Assembly (NCBI GenBank): GCA_945876285.1
Contig: CAMCNO010000005.1
Location: forward strand, 1 to 64,000
From: an uncultured Clostridia bacterium
Lineage (GTDB): Bacteria > Bacillota > Clostridia > Oscillospirales > Oscillospiraceae
Direction: 5' to 3'
Length of the DNA stretch: 64,000 nucleotides
In this document: positions 44,707 to 53,364 of the stretch, piece by piece
Layout: every line of letters begins with the position of its first letter
Position numbering within the stretch: position 1 is the first letter of the stretch
The notes under the pieces: model-generated
Seen by the model: only the letters and a program-made list of their open reading frames with translations
What the model was told of the DNA's origin: nothing
The model's database searches: none
Position numbers and translations under genes: made by a program

Positions 44707-46958
44707 AAAATTCCCTTCACCTTCAGCTTTCCGCTCAGTGTTCCCTTATAGGTCAGTTCATCCACCAGGATCAGGGCGTCCATCTCACTGGTGTAGTTGG
44801 TCTGGGTCTGGATGAGGTCACCAACCTCCAGCTCCGGGTTGCCCCGGTATTCCGCATCATAGGTACTGCGGAATCCCAGATATGCGATGAAGTGGTTCGC
44901 CAGGGCCAGCCGCATTTCCTCATTGGAGATCAGCTGGTTCCGCTCCTTGTCCAGTTCGCCGTTCTGGTTCACCTGATAGGCCGCAACATCCTCGGTCTCC
45001 GTCTGCTTGATGCCGGTGATGGTCACGGTCTTGGTCCCGGAGGAGAGAATCATGTCCACAGCCTGGGCGTATGCCGTGTAGCTTACCAGCGTTCCGCCGC
45101 TCACGCTGACGGCGATGTCCGTGGCGGGTTGCCGAAGCTCCACATGGAAATTAGTCTCCGTGATGCTTCCCTCAAACAGCTTCGTTGCCTGACTGTCCGG
45201 GGTGTGGCGGTAGAGGCTCACATCGATCTCCCGAAGCTCATCCGTCTTGGTGGTCTGCTGACTCTTTTCCTTGATGGTCGTGAAGTCCAGCAGGAAGTCA
45301 GTCTCCCGGTAGCTGACCCGCTCAATGCGGGGGCGCCGGTAGGGGATCATCTCCAGGAACTGGATGTCGAAGGTATCGCAGTCTGTCACATCCGTCTGGA
45401 TGCTGATTTCCTGACTGGAGATGCCCGTCACATCCTTTGTCAGTACCACGGACCCGCTCTTGTAGTACCGGACCCGGATGCTCCGGGGCCACTCTCCGCA
45501 GCGGGTGTCGAACCTGATCCGCACAATGGGCAGGTCGTGGGGGACATCGAACTTTCTGCTCACCAGAGGCGTGGTGGCGAAAGAACCGTCAGAACCTCCG
45601 ACCAGAGAGGAAACATAGCCCTGCCTGGTGAAATTGTTCACGGGAGCCAGGTCCTGGCTTCCATCTCCCAGCCAGCGGTTCAACTCCAGGGTGGCATAGG
45701 TGTCACCCAGCTGGGTGTCCTTATTCACGCTGGCCCATTCGGAGTACGGTTCCTCTCCGTTGTCCTCCCAGTCACCGGAATAGATACCCACCACGCTCAC
45801 GCCGAAGGGCCGGATGTGGATGATATTGTCATCGTCCGTAAACAGGCGGCAGCGGCAAGCATGGGCGATCAGCTGGAGGCAGTTCATGTGGGTGTCGATG
45901 GGCAGGGGGTTGGAGCAATACATAGATTTGAGGGCCGTGTCGATCTCCCATGGATTGGTCCCCTGTTCCGTCAGGGTCAGCCCTGCATCCAGAAGGACAT
46001 CCTCTGCCATGTCGTAGAAGCTCTTGTTCCCGAAGGTCCCCTTGTAGTAGGTCTGGCTCAGACTTCCGATCATACCGGTCCCCGTGAAGGTGGCCTGATA
46101 GTTCTTGGCCTTGGGCTTTCCGTTCAGGACATAGTGGTCTTCCTTCAGCCATTCGATGGTCCCGTCATCCATCTCATATCCATGCTGGATCGTCACGGGG
46201 GATCGGACATCAATATAGGCATAGATGCCACGGGGGTTGTCCGGGTCATACCGCAGCTCATAATCGTGGATGGTGAAACTGAAGGTCTCTTTCGGGAGTC
46301 TACGGCTCAGCGGGTCCACATCATGCTTCTGCTGAACGGAGATCAGGTCCGTGTCCGTGAACATCATCTTCACACCATAGAGGACCTGCTCCAGTCTGGC
46401 CCTGCGGTAGGGAAGCATCTCATCAAAGGAAACGCTCACCTTGTCTACCACAAGGGCGTTGGTGGGGACCTCCACAGTCAGCTTGTCGATCCCGGTAACC
46501 ACCTGGGTATCTACAAGGCTTCCGTCCTTATAGAATTTCACGGTGATAGCCCGGGGCCATTCTCCGCATCTGCTGTCGAATGTCAGCGTAACGCCCGGGA
46601 AGGTATGCTCCAGATTGAAAGGACGGGTCAGCAGCGGGACCGTAGAAAATGCACCGTCTTCACCGCTGACCATGCTGGAGCAATAACCCTGCTTGCTGTA
46701 TCCGCTGGAGGGGGCAAGGTCCTGGGACCCGTCCCCGATCCATCGGTTCAGTTCCAAAGTGGCGTAGGCGGCAGAGGAGGAATAGTCGAAGGTGTAGTCC
46801 AGCGTATCAAATTCAGACCAGGATGCCGCTCCATTGGACCCCCAGCTACCGTCAGAGGGGGCCGTGGTGTCCACATTCCCGAACTCGATCCGCACATGGG
46901 AGGCGTTTCGCAGGGGCCGCTTCATGCTGGCCTTGTACGCTTCACTCACAGACTTCAT
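44703..46958 (-). CDS. Phage tail tip/baseplate protein with duplicated module
   Basis: A 751-residue structural protein. It contains a clear internal duplication of about 140 residues: YATLELNRWIGDGSQDLAP...CGEWPRAITVKFYKDGS...EMLPYRRARLEQV near residues 65-200 and YATLELNRWLGDGSQDLAP...CGEWPRSIRVRYYKSGS...EMIPYRRPRIERV near 420-560. The modules may be beta-sandwich carbohydrate-binding or oligomerisation domains. The part between them (DPLSRRLPKETFSFTIHDYELRYDPDNPRGIYAYIDVRSPVTIQHGYE) resembles tail-hub proteins. Function by position: after tape measure, before the fibre. Confidence 0.8.
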   Translation of the reverse strand: MKSVSEAYKASMKRPLRNASHVRIEFGNVDTTAPSDGSWGSNGAASWSEFDTLDYTFDYSSSAAYATLELNRWIGDGSQDLAPSSGYSKQGYCSSMVSGEDGAFSTVPLLTRPFNLEHTFPGVTLTFDSRCGEWPRAITVKFYKDGSLVDTQVVTGIDKLTVEVPTNALVVDKVSVSFDEMLPYRRARLEQVLYGVKMMFTDTDLISVQQKHDVDPLSRRLPKETFSFTIHDYELRYDPDNPRGIYAYIDVRSPVTIQHGYEMDDGTIEWLKEDHYVLNGKPKAKNYQATFTGTGMIGSLSQTYYKGTFGNKSFYDMAEDVLLDAGLTLTEQGTNPWEIDTALKSMYCSNPLPIDTHMNCLQLIAHACRCRLFTDDDNIIHIRPFGVSVVGIYSGDWEDNGEEPYSEWASVNKDTQLGDTYATLELNRWLGDGSQDLAPVNNFTRQGYVSSLVGGSDGSFATTPLVSRKFDVPHDLPIVRIRFDTRCGEWPRSIRVRYYKSGSVVLTKDVTGISSQEISIQTDVTDCDTFDIQFLEMIPYRRPRIERVSYRETDFLLDFTTIKEKSQQTTKTDELREIDVSLYRHTPDSQATKLFEGSITETNFHVELRQPATDIAVSVSGGTLVSYTAYAQAVDMILSSGTKTVTITGIKQTETEDVAAYQVNQNGELDKERNQLISNEEMRLALANHFIAYLGFRSTYDAEYRGNPELEVGDLIQTQTNYTSEMDALILVDELTYKGTLSGKLKVKGIL

Positions 46959-46975
46959 GCTTGCTCCACCTCCTT

Positions 46976-47374
46976 TTAGGGTTCTCCCACATCAATGATA
47001 TTGACCTTGCAGTTGATGTACTCAGTGGGAAGGCCGGTGGCCTCATCCACTTTCCACGGCTGTGCCGTGCGGTCGCCGGGGTACATCTTCAGCTTGATCC
47101 AGTCGTTGTTGACCATATCCGGGAACTGGGCGATCACATAGAAATCCTGAAATTCCTTCAGGATGCCGCTCCATTCCTCGGCAGTCAGGTGGGGCCAGAA
47201 CAGGTTGTCCACCTTGTACTGGTCCCTCCCGATCTTCTGTCCCACCACGGTTCCCTCCGTGTTTCTGGCGGAGTTGACCATGGTGGCTACCATCAGGGTG
47301 GGGTGGCGTCCCGGCATCGGGAACGCCTTCCCATTGATCCTGATAAAGGGCTTGTTGGAATACTTACCGCTCAT
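46976..47374 (-). CDS. Phage tail protein, hypothetical
   Basis: A 132-residue protein (MSGKYSNKPFIRINGKAFPMPGRHPTLMVATMVNSARN...). Short, strand-rich, no membrane segment. It lies between the tape measure and the baseplate-like protein, a slot used by small distal-tail components. A GGAGGTGCCGT ribosome site precedes it. Confidence 0.75.
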   Translation of the reverse strand: MSGKYSNKPFIRINGKAFPMPGRHPTLMVATMVNSARNTEGTVVGQKIGRDQYKVDNLFWPHLTAEEWSGILKEFQDFYVIAQFPDMVNNDWIKLKMYPGDRTAQPWKVDEATGLPTEYINCKVNIIDVGEP

Positions 47375-47385
47375 ACGGCACCTCC

Positions 47386-50300
47386 TTAATAGGCATCAGC
47401 GAAAGCGCCGGAGCTGACCTTGGGGCCTCTGGTCTGCTGATAGCGGTCATTGGCCCTGCCAATGGTCTCATCTCCGATGACAACATCGCCGCCATTCTCC
47501 TCAATGCTCCGAACCACCCGATCGCAGATGGTGAACAGGGCGGAGAGGAGGTCTCCGTTGCCTTCCCGGACGCCGTTGGTGATGCCGCTGACGATCTGGT
47601 CGTTGTTCGCCACAGCGGTTCTTCGACCGATCTGACCCACCATTTCGGCTCCGCTCTCACGGGCCAGGAAGAACTGTCCCATATCGGGGAAGCCGCCGTC
47701 CTCAAAAGCGGGAACTTCCAGGTATTCCACACGATCCAGCTTGATGTGAGACACCTGCGGGATGGAGATACCCAGGAAGGCCAGGATGGCGCCCATCTTG
47801 AAGATGACATAGTTCACCATGTCGATGATGATGTTACAGGCATCCTCAACGGCGGTGACCAGTCCATTCCAGAGTCCGATGAAGAAGTTCCCGATGCCGG
47901 TCCAGAAGCTGGCCCAGCCCTGCTTGAACTCCGTCTTGAAATCCTCCCAACCCCGCATGAAGTTGGCCTTCCAGTCGGTCCACTTCTGGGCCACATTGTC
48001 CCAGAGGGTATCCCACCCGGTCTTGAAGGTGGTCTTGCACTCCTCCCAGCTGGTCATAAAGTCGGACTTCCACTCGGTCCATCCGGTCTTGATGTCCGTC
48101 CACTTCTGGGTCCACTTCTGGGCCACATTGTCGCAGAACACATCCCACTTGCTCTTGATGGCTCCGGTCTCACTGTCGATATACTTGGCGGTATCGCCCA
48201 GCTTCTCAGTGGTCGTGTCATAGATGGTTTGGTACTGTTCCTGTGCGGCAAGGATGGACTCATCCCGGGTAGTCTGCGCTGCCAGCAGGATGGCATCGTA
48301 CTGCTCCTGGTTAATGGCTCCGACACCCAGCATACGCTGGGCCTCCAGCTCCACAGTGGCGTACTGGGTCTGGGCGGCAGCGATAGTCTCATCCCGGGTG
48401 GTCTGGGCGTTCTTGATGATCTCGCTGGCCTGTTCCAGGCTGACCCGGGTGGCATTGTCCTTCAGACGGTTCATAATCGTCTGATACTCGATCTCCGTTT
48501 CACTCAGATGCTGGATGCCGGTGTTCTGCATCTCATCCCTGATCCGGGTGATCTCATCGGCTTCTGCCTGAGTCAGGGTCCGTTCCTCCGCCCGGGCCTG
48601 TGCCACGATCTCATTGATACGGGCTTCTCCCTCCTGAACCTTCGTGGTCACGGTGTCATAGTAGGCGGCGTTGCTGGCAAGCAGCTCATTGTATGCTTCC
48701 TCACCCAGGGCCTTCTTCAGGGGTGCGAGAGTGGACAGGGCCTGGTTCCGGTCAGCATCCAGCTCATTGACGATGGCCTCCACGATGGCGGCAGTCTGCC
48801 GCTGCACATCGGCTACCACACTGTCATCAATGATCTTTCCGGTGAAAGTGATACCTGCCAGGGTATCATCCAGGTTACGGAGCTTTTCAATGAAAGGCTC
48901 CACCTTTTCCCGGGTGGTATCGGAGATGGTCTCATCAAAGATGTCGATGGCGGGTACAGCATCCGTGTTCATCGCCACAGCCACTCCGGTGACCGCCAGG
49001 GCAACACCTGCGAGAAGTGCGGCAACGGGGCCGAAGGCGGCAGTCAGAGCGATAACAGCACCGGTGACCACGGTAAATGCCATGATGTTGTTGTCGTTGA
49101 ACCCGTTTTCCAGCAGGTCCTTGAACGCCGTGGCAAACAGGGCAATGGAACCCACAGCCGCTCCGATAGCAGCTCCCACAGGGCCAAAGGCCAGCCCCAG
49201 ACCCGTCACAAGGAGGATCGTTCCCTCCATCATGGTGGTGAGATTGCTGGAGTTCAGTCCATCGGTCCAGGCATCAAAGGCCCCGGATAGAGTCAGGACG
49301 GCACCTGCCGCCGCAAGGGCAACACCCGCCAGGATACTCAGGTCCTTTGTGAAAATGGACCCGATTTTCCATGCGGCAATACCGGTTGCAATGGCAAGAA
49401 CTACATCCAGGACCTTCTTCAGCTTCTGTTCCAGTTCCTCGCTGCTCTTGATGGCTCCACCCAGGAAGTCGTACTCATACTTGGAGGGGTCGAAGCCGAA
49501 GTCAGAGGCGTATCCGCCGCCCATGGGAGTAGCGGTGCTGTTGTCTCCACTGTCGGGATTGATGACATTCAGCTCATCAAAGCCCATGGTGTAGCTTTTC
49601 AGCTTCTTGGCGGCATCTGCGGCATTGCTCAGTCCGTCAGCCATGTCATCTGCGGCGGAGGCACCTGCGCTGATCCCGGAATAATCGATGTCGGGGAGTT
49701 CGTACCCCAGGAAGTTCGCCAGGGCCTGTGCGGCCTTGGTGATGATGGAGATAAACGCCTGGAAGACCGGGATGACCTTGACTGCCACCACGCTGACGAT
49801 ATTACCCAGCGCCCTTCGTGCCTGGGTCACCTGCTGTTCAAAGATACGCAGGGCGTTTGCGGGAGTGATGAGGGTACGGGCCAGGTCTCCCTGGACATTG
49901 GTGGTCTTTTCCATCAGGGTGATGTACCGCAGGGTTGCCTTCTGGGCCTCTGTCATCTTTGCCGTACTCAGTTCAATGCCGTGGGCAAGGGCGGTCTCCC
50001 GCAGCTGAGCAACAGACAGGTTGATGCCCCATGCCTTCAGGCCCTTGATCTGACCGGACATACCGCTCTGGAGCCGCTTCATGGCGGTGTCCACATCCAC
50101 ATTCCACAGGGAGGACAGGTCGTAACCCAGCTGGGTCAGCTGCTTGCTCATCTGTGCGGCCTTGTCCTCCGCCAGACCGTATCCCTCCAGCAGCTGGTTG
50201 AAAGAACCCTGTGCCTCCAGCCAGTCCTGAATGTCAATGCCCATCAGGTCCTGTACTCTCTGAGCATATTCCAGGGCCGCATCGGAGGCATCATCCATAG

Positions 50301-50556
50301 ATACCTCAAAGAGGTTCAGGGCCTCCACATAATCGTTGGACTCCTTAAACCAGGAACCCATGATCCGAAAGGTCTGCCGGAGGCCACGGGTAAAGCCGGA
50401 CAGGGATGCCTGGACCTTATTCAGCCCGTTGCTGCCATTGGCGATCCGGTCCAGCTTATTCAGGGTTTCGGTCAGCTTTTCCAGACCGGAAGTTGCGCTT
50501 TGAGACTCAGTACCGATCTCAATTTGCAGTTCGTCAATGTTATTATCCAGTGCCAT
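47386..50556 (-). CDS. Phage tail tape measure protein
   Basis: A 1,056-residue protein. The N-terminal ~300 residues contain the tape-measure family pattern (FRIMGSWFKESNDYVEALNLFEVSMDDASDAALEYAQRVQDLMG), a hydrophobic Ala/Gly-rich central region (about 380-550) and Trp-rich repeats near residues 830-930 (TQKWTDIKTGWTEWKSDF, AQKWTDWKANFMRGWEDF). A hydrophobic segment WNGLVTAVEDACNIIIDMVNYVIFKMGAILAFLGI follows. Length sets tail length; by the rule of ~1.5 angstrom per residue this suggests a tail of roughly 160 nm, an estimate only. Confidence 0.93.
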   Translation of the reverse strand: MALDNNIDELQIEIGTESQSATSGLEKLTETLNKLDRIANGSNGLNKVQASLSGFTRGLRQTFRIMGSWFKESNDYVEALNLFEVSMDDASDAALEYAQRVQDLMGIDIQDWLEAQGSFNQLLEGYGLAEDKAAQMSKQLTQLGYDLSSLWNVDVDTAMKRLQSGMSGQIKGLKAWGINLSVAQLRETALAHGIELSTAKMTEAQKATLRYITLMEKTTNVQGDLARTLITPANALRIFEQQVTQARRALGNIVSVVAVKVIPVFQAFISIITKAAQALANFLGYELPDIDYSGISAGASAADDMADGLSNAADAAKKLKSYTMGFDELNVINPDSGDNSTATPMGGGYASDFGFDPSKYEYDFLGGAIKSSEELEQKLKKVLDVVLAIATGIAAWKIGSIFTKDLSILAGVALAAAGAVLTLSGAFDAWTDGLNSSNLTTMMEGTILLVTGLGLAFGPVGAAIGAAVGSIALFATAFKDLLENGFNDNNIMAFTVVTGAVIALTAAFGPVAALLAGVALAVTGVAVAMNTDAVPAIDIFDETISDTTREKVEPFIEKLRNLDDTLAGITFTGKIIDDSVVADVQRQTAAIVEAIVNELDADRNQALSTLAPLKKALGEEAYNELLASNAAYYDTVTTKVQEGEARINEIVAQARAEERTLTQAEADEITRIRDEMQNTGIQHLSETEIEYQTIMNRLKDNATRVSLEQASEIIKNAQTTRDETIAAAQTQYATVELEAQRMLGVGAINQEQYDAILLAAQTTRDESILAAQEQYQTIYDTTTEKLGDTAKYIDSETGAIKSKWDVFCDNVAQKWTQKWTDIKTGWTEWKSDFMTSWEECKTTFKTGWDTLWDNVAQKWTDWKANFMRGWEDFKTEFKQGWASFWTGIGNFFIGLWNGLVTAVEDACNIIIDMVNYVIFKMGAILAFLGISIPQVSHIKLDRVEYLEVPAFEDGGFPDMGQFFLARESGAEMVGQIGRRTAVANNDQIVSGITNGVREGNGDLLSALFTICDRVVRSIEENGGDVVIGDETIGRANDRYQQTRGPKVSSGAFADAY

Positions 50557-51004
50557 GCTCCTTCACCTCCTGCTTTTTCGTCTTGGTCACCATGGCCTCC
50601 ATCTTCTCCTTCATCTTCATAAAGCGGTTGCGCTCATCACGCTCCTGCCGCTCACGAACCTCCTCCTGCGTGATGGCGATAGGTTCATTCAGATAGGGTT
50701 CCGCCTTCTGGGATTTGGTGCTGAAGCGGAACAGGGGAGAAGCGTCACACAGGGCATGATAGATATACAGGCCCTGAAGCCATAGGTCGTGATTTCTTTC
50801 TTTACGCCGCAGTTTGTATGCCTCCCGGTAGTATTTGACCAGCATACAATCTTCGTTCCAATACTGGTCCCAGGTCATCCCGATTGCCAGATAGAACGGT
50901 AACTGCTGATAAAACTGCTCCGTATAAGAAAGATGGGGGACGGACCCTTTGGTAGGCCCATCCCCCTCTTGGGACAGCGAACCAGTTACCAGTTCGCCTC
51001 CCAC
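50543..51004 (-). CDS. Tail assembly chaperone, frameshift extension (gpT-like)
   Basis: A 153-codon frame in the -1 phase of the preceding gene, with no good ribosome site and only a GTG at 51004. It is open from the GGGAAAC slippery site, so a -1 shift would fuse it to the first 97 codons of the upstream gene (product about 51303-50543). It contains YTEQFYQQLPFYLAIGMTWDQYWNEDCMLVKYYREAYKLRRKERNHDLWLQGLYIYHAL and a basic Lys-rich tail. This is the usual G/GT arrangement just before the tape measure. Confidence 0.85.
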   Translation of the reverse strand: MGGELVTGSLSQEGDGPTKGSVPHLSYTEQFYQQLPFYLAIGMTWDQYWNEDCMLVKYYREAYKLRRKERNHDLWLQGLYIYHALCDASPLFRFSTKSQKAEPYLNEPIAITQEEVRERQERDERNRFMKMKEKMEAMVTKTKKQEVKEHGTG

Positions 51005-51303
51005 TTCAAGTTTCCCTCGCTCTCGGTCATAGCCCGGATGGGATCGTTATACATCTCACCCAGCTTCTGGAGCAAAGTCTCCTTGTCCGCACACTGGGAG
51101 AAGATGGCGTCCACGACCTCCTTCTTCACATACGGATGATGAGCCAGGAAAGCACCGGCGAACAGCACCGGGAGGGTGCTGACCGGCTTGTCCTTCACAT
51201 CGGAGACTTTGAAGCCACGCTGCTCCAGCTTCTCGATGGACTTCCGGGTGTACTCCAGGGTGTACTTCTCATCCTGGAAAGGAATAATGATCTGCTTGCT
51301 CAT
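50986..51303 (-). CDS. Tail assembly chaperone (gpG-like)
   Basis: A 105-residue protein (MSKQIIIPFQDEKYTLEYTRKSIEKLEQRGFKVSDVKDKPVSTLP...) placed between tail tube and tape measure. The N-terminus resembles DUF5055-type tail chaperones. Read-through in the -1 frame at 51010-51016 yields the longer fusion described above. In phage lambda the ratio of short to fused product is critical for tail assembly. Confidence 0.85.
   Translation of the reverse strand: MSKQIIIPFQDEKYTLEYTRKSIEKLEQRGFKVSDVKDKPVSTLPVLFAGAFLAHHPYVKKEVVDAIFSQCADKETLLQKLGEMYNDPIRAMTESEGNLKWEANW
51010..51016 (-). promoter_or_regulatory. Programmed -1 frameshift slippery site GGGAAAC
   Basis: On the coding strand the codons read GAG GGA AAC TTG, so the heptamer G GGA AAC is in the X-XXY-YYZ phase. 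The zero frame stops 7 codons later; the -1 frame stays open for 156 codons. GGGAAAG is the equivalent site in lambda. Confidence 0.85.
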
Positions 51304-51318
51304 TGGTTACCCCTCCTA

Positions 51319-51750
51319 TCAGGCACTGGCCTTGGTCACAGGCGTGGAAGCGGCGAAGGTGATGGTCATGCCGACCACCTCATTCACACCGGCGCCGTTG
51401 ACATAGACAGAGGGAGTACCCTTGAACTCGAACTTGCCATCGCTGCCGGTGGGAGTCACGACACCCAGGTTCTCGGTGCCGCCGAACCACACGGCGTAGT
51501 CACCCTCCTTGCCCTCCAGGGCCTGGACCTTCTCATAGTCCGCAGAGGTGTAGTTGGCGGTAAACGCCAGGGCGTCCATCTGCTGGATGCCGGGGATGGA
51601 AGTGGTGGCCTTGTCGGAGAGGGTGGTGGTGTCCAGCATCTCCGGGGCGCCGCCCAGATCGGGATAGTCCTTGATGTCAATCAGCTTCTCATAGCTATCG
51701 CTGCTGGAAGCCTTGTGCATCAGGAAGACCTTATAAGTGGAAATAGCCAT
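51319..51750 (-). CDS. Major tail tube protein
   Basis: A 143-residue beta-rich protein (LIDIKDYPDLGGAPEMLDTTTLSDKATTSIPGI...) with the pattern of siphovirus tail tube proteins, ending with a VVGMTITFAASTP strand. It lies after the tail terminator-like gene and before the chaperones. No sheath gene is present. Confidence 0.85.
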   Translation of the reverse strand: MAISTYKVFLMHKASSSDSYEKLIDIKDYPDLGGAPEMLDTTTLSDKATTSIPGIQQMDALAFTANYTSADYEKVQALEGKEGDYAVWFGGTENLGVVTPTGSDGKFEFKGTPSVYVNGAGVNEVVGMTITFAASTPVTKASA

Positions 51751-51756
51751 ATCTCG

Positions 51757-52155
51757 TTACCTCCTGAAAATTTTGTGATCGGCGGAGACCGATGCCGTAA
51801 ACCGGCACACCAGCCGGTAGTAGGACACGCCTCCGGGAGCCGGGGTCATGCTCAGTCTGGCAAAACCCTTGCTCTGAAAAAAATCGCTCACGGTCACGGC
51901 GATCTCCCGGCACTGGGACTTCCGTCCGCTCACCTTGTTGGAAAATACCGTGACCTCATACATCAACACAGCATGGTTCTCGGAACTTCCGCTGTCCTGG
52001 GTGGATGCTTTGGTGTAGTTGTCCGCCTCAACGATGCTCACACACGGGAACTCGGATGGGGCATTGACTTCCTCACCCGTCACAAAGATGCCTGGATAGG
52101 CGTCTTCCAACACACCGGAAAGAAGGTCGAACAGTTCCTGTTCAATGTCGATCAT
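51757..52155 (-). CDS. Tail terminator-like protein
   Basis: A 132-residue protein (MIDIEQELFDLLSGVLEDAYPGIFVTGEEVNAPSEFPCVSIVEADN...). The alpha-beta layout and position before the tail tube gene match tail-completion proteins. It overlaps the previous gene by 4 bases (ATGA). Confidence 0.75.
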   Translation of the reverse strand: MIDIEQELFDLLSGVLEDAYPGIFVTGEEVNAPSEFPCVSIVEADNYTKASTQDSGSSENHAVLMYEVTVFSNKVSGRKSQCREIAVTVSDFFQSKGFARLSMTPAPGGVSYYRLVCRFTASVSADHKIFRR

Positions 52156-52664
52156 GTGGAAAACACCTCCCTTGCAATCACCATGATCTGTTCCCTCATG
52201 GCCTTGCTGGCCTCATACATGGCCCGGGCGGGAGGGTTACCGTGAGTCAGGACCACCGTGGTGTCACTCCGGGTCCTTTCCAGACCATTGGTTCCAGGCT
52301 CACCGTAGTAGCCCCATGTCCGCTGAGAACCCTTCCCTTGTCCGTAACCGCCCCGAACTGCACCCTTCTGATCCGCCAGGGGATGCTGTTCCGGGTAGTA
52401 CACGCCTGTGCCGAACTCAATGAAGGTGACAGCACCACCGGCAGCTACCACCCGAAGGTGATTATCGTCATCCCAGAAGATAGAGCATTTGACATCGTTG
52501 GTGCCGTCATACTGGGCGGAGCTGAAGCGGACATCGGCTGTCTCCAGGCCCAGTTCCGCCAGCTTCTGAAGAAAGACCCGGCAGCGGCCCGGGAGATCGT
52601 CCCGGTATTTCTCCACCACCCGGATGGCTTCCTTCAAATTCCCCAGCTTCACCTGAATCTTCAT
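52152..52664 (-). CDS. HK97 gp10-like tail completion/head-tail protein
   Basis: A 170-residue protein. The central AVTFIEFGTGVYYPEQHPLADQKG and C-terminal HGNPPARAMYEASKAMREQIM are characteristic of the gp10-like family. It overlaps the next and the previous genes by 4 bases, part of a tightly coupled joining module. Confidence 0.82.
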   Translation of the reverse strand: MKIQVKLGNLKEAIRVVEKYRDDLPGRCRVFLQKLAELGLETADVRFSSAQYDGTNDVKCSIFWDDDNHLRVVAAGGAVTFIEFGTGVYYPEQHPLADQKGAVRGGYGQGKGSQRTWGYYGEPGTNGLERTRSDTTVVLTHGNPPARAMYEASKAMREQIMVIAREVFST

Positions 52665-53038
52665 CCAACCACCGCCTTGGAAATGGCGTAGCTCACAGCG
52701 TTCAGGCTCCGGGCCGCTCTTTTGACAACATAGTCGTAAAGCGGCTGACCGTCCTTGGCGTACTCCGGGTTCTTGTCCACAAACAGCACGGAGTTTTCGT
52801 CCATGGGGAACTTGGGGTCCTCCAGAACGATCACCTTGTCGTACTGTTCGAGATTTCCGAACACTTCCGCCTGAGACTGCCCAACGGCAGCAGAGATGTT
52901 TCCCTTCACAGGAATGGCATCCCCGTAGACGATCCTCTGCTCACCGGTCTTCCGACCGGACTCATTGAGGACAGGCTCCTTTCGGAGGTAGGGACAGTAC
53001 CAGAAGGTGACCTTGTTCTTCTCCTGACACCGCATCAC
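52661..53038 (-). CDS. Head closure-like protein
   Basis: A 125-residue protein. It includes VYGDAIPVKGNISAAVGQSQAEVFGNLEQYDKVIVLEDPKFPMDENSVLFVDKNP, a strand-rich core typical of head-closure/minor capsid proteins of this module. Assigned mainly by position between connector and gp10-like genes. Confidence 0.72.
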   Translation of the reverse strand: MMRCQEKNKVTFWYCPYLRKEPVLNESGRKTGEQRIVYGDAIPVKGNISAAVGQSQAEVFGNLEQYDKVIVLEDPKFPMDENSVLFVDKNPEYAKDGQPLYDYVVKRAARSLNAVSYAISKAVVG

Positions 53039-53346
53039 ATCACCCCCACCATGGGAATAATGGCCCGGAGCAATTCCGGGGGAACATCGCCCCCGGAATA
53101 GGTCCGGTAGATGCCGTTCTCAGCGTGATAGGTCTCGCCCTCTGCTCCACGCTTGCTCAGCATGAAGTTGGCGATCTCCACCTGGTTCGGTGCATATCGG
53201 TCAGGGACTGCGGTCTGCTTGGGATCAAAGGGGAACGCCCTCTGAATGACCTTCGCCGCCGCTAAAGCGAGAAAGGTACGCAGCACATCCTCATCAGTCT
53301 CGCCGGACAGCACTTTCAGCTGCTTCAGCTTCTCATCTTCAGACAT
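53035..53346 (-). CDS. Head-tail connector protein (gp6-like)
   Basis: A 103-residue, mostly helical protein (MSEDEKLKQLKVLSGETDEDVLRTFLALAAAKVIQRAFPFDPKQ...). It follows the capsid gene as head-tail adaptor proteins do. Overlaps the next gene by 4 bases. Confidence 0.78.
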   Translation of the reverse strand: MSEDEKLKQLKVLSGETDEDVLRTFLALAAAKVIQRAFPFDPKQTAVPDRYAPNQVEIANFMLSKRGAEGETYHAENGIYRTYSGGDVPPELLRAIIPMVGVM

Positions 53347-53364
53347 AACTGCGTACCTCCTTAC

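Noticed and set aside
44892-46979. Plus-strand open frame of 695 codons opposite the tail protein
   Set aside because: Shadow of the 751-residue tail gene, whose internal duplicated domains and ATGA-coupled neighbour prove the minus strand is coding.
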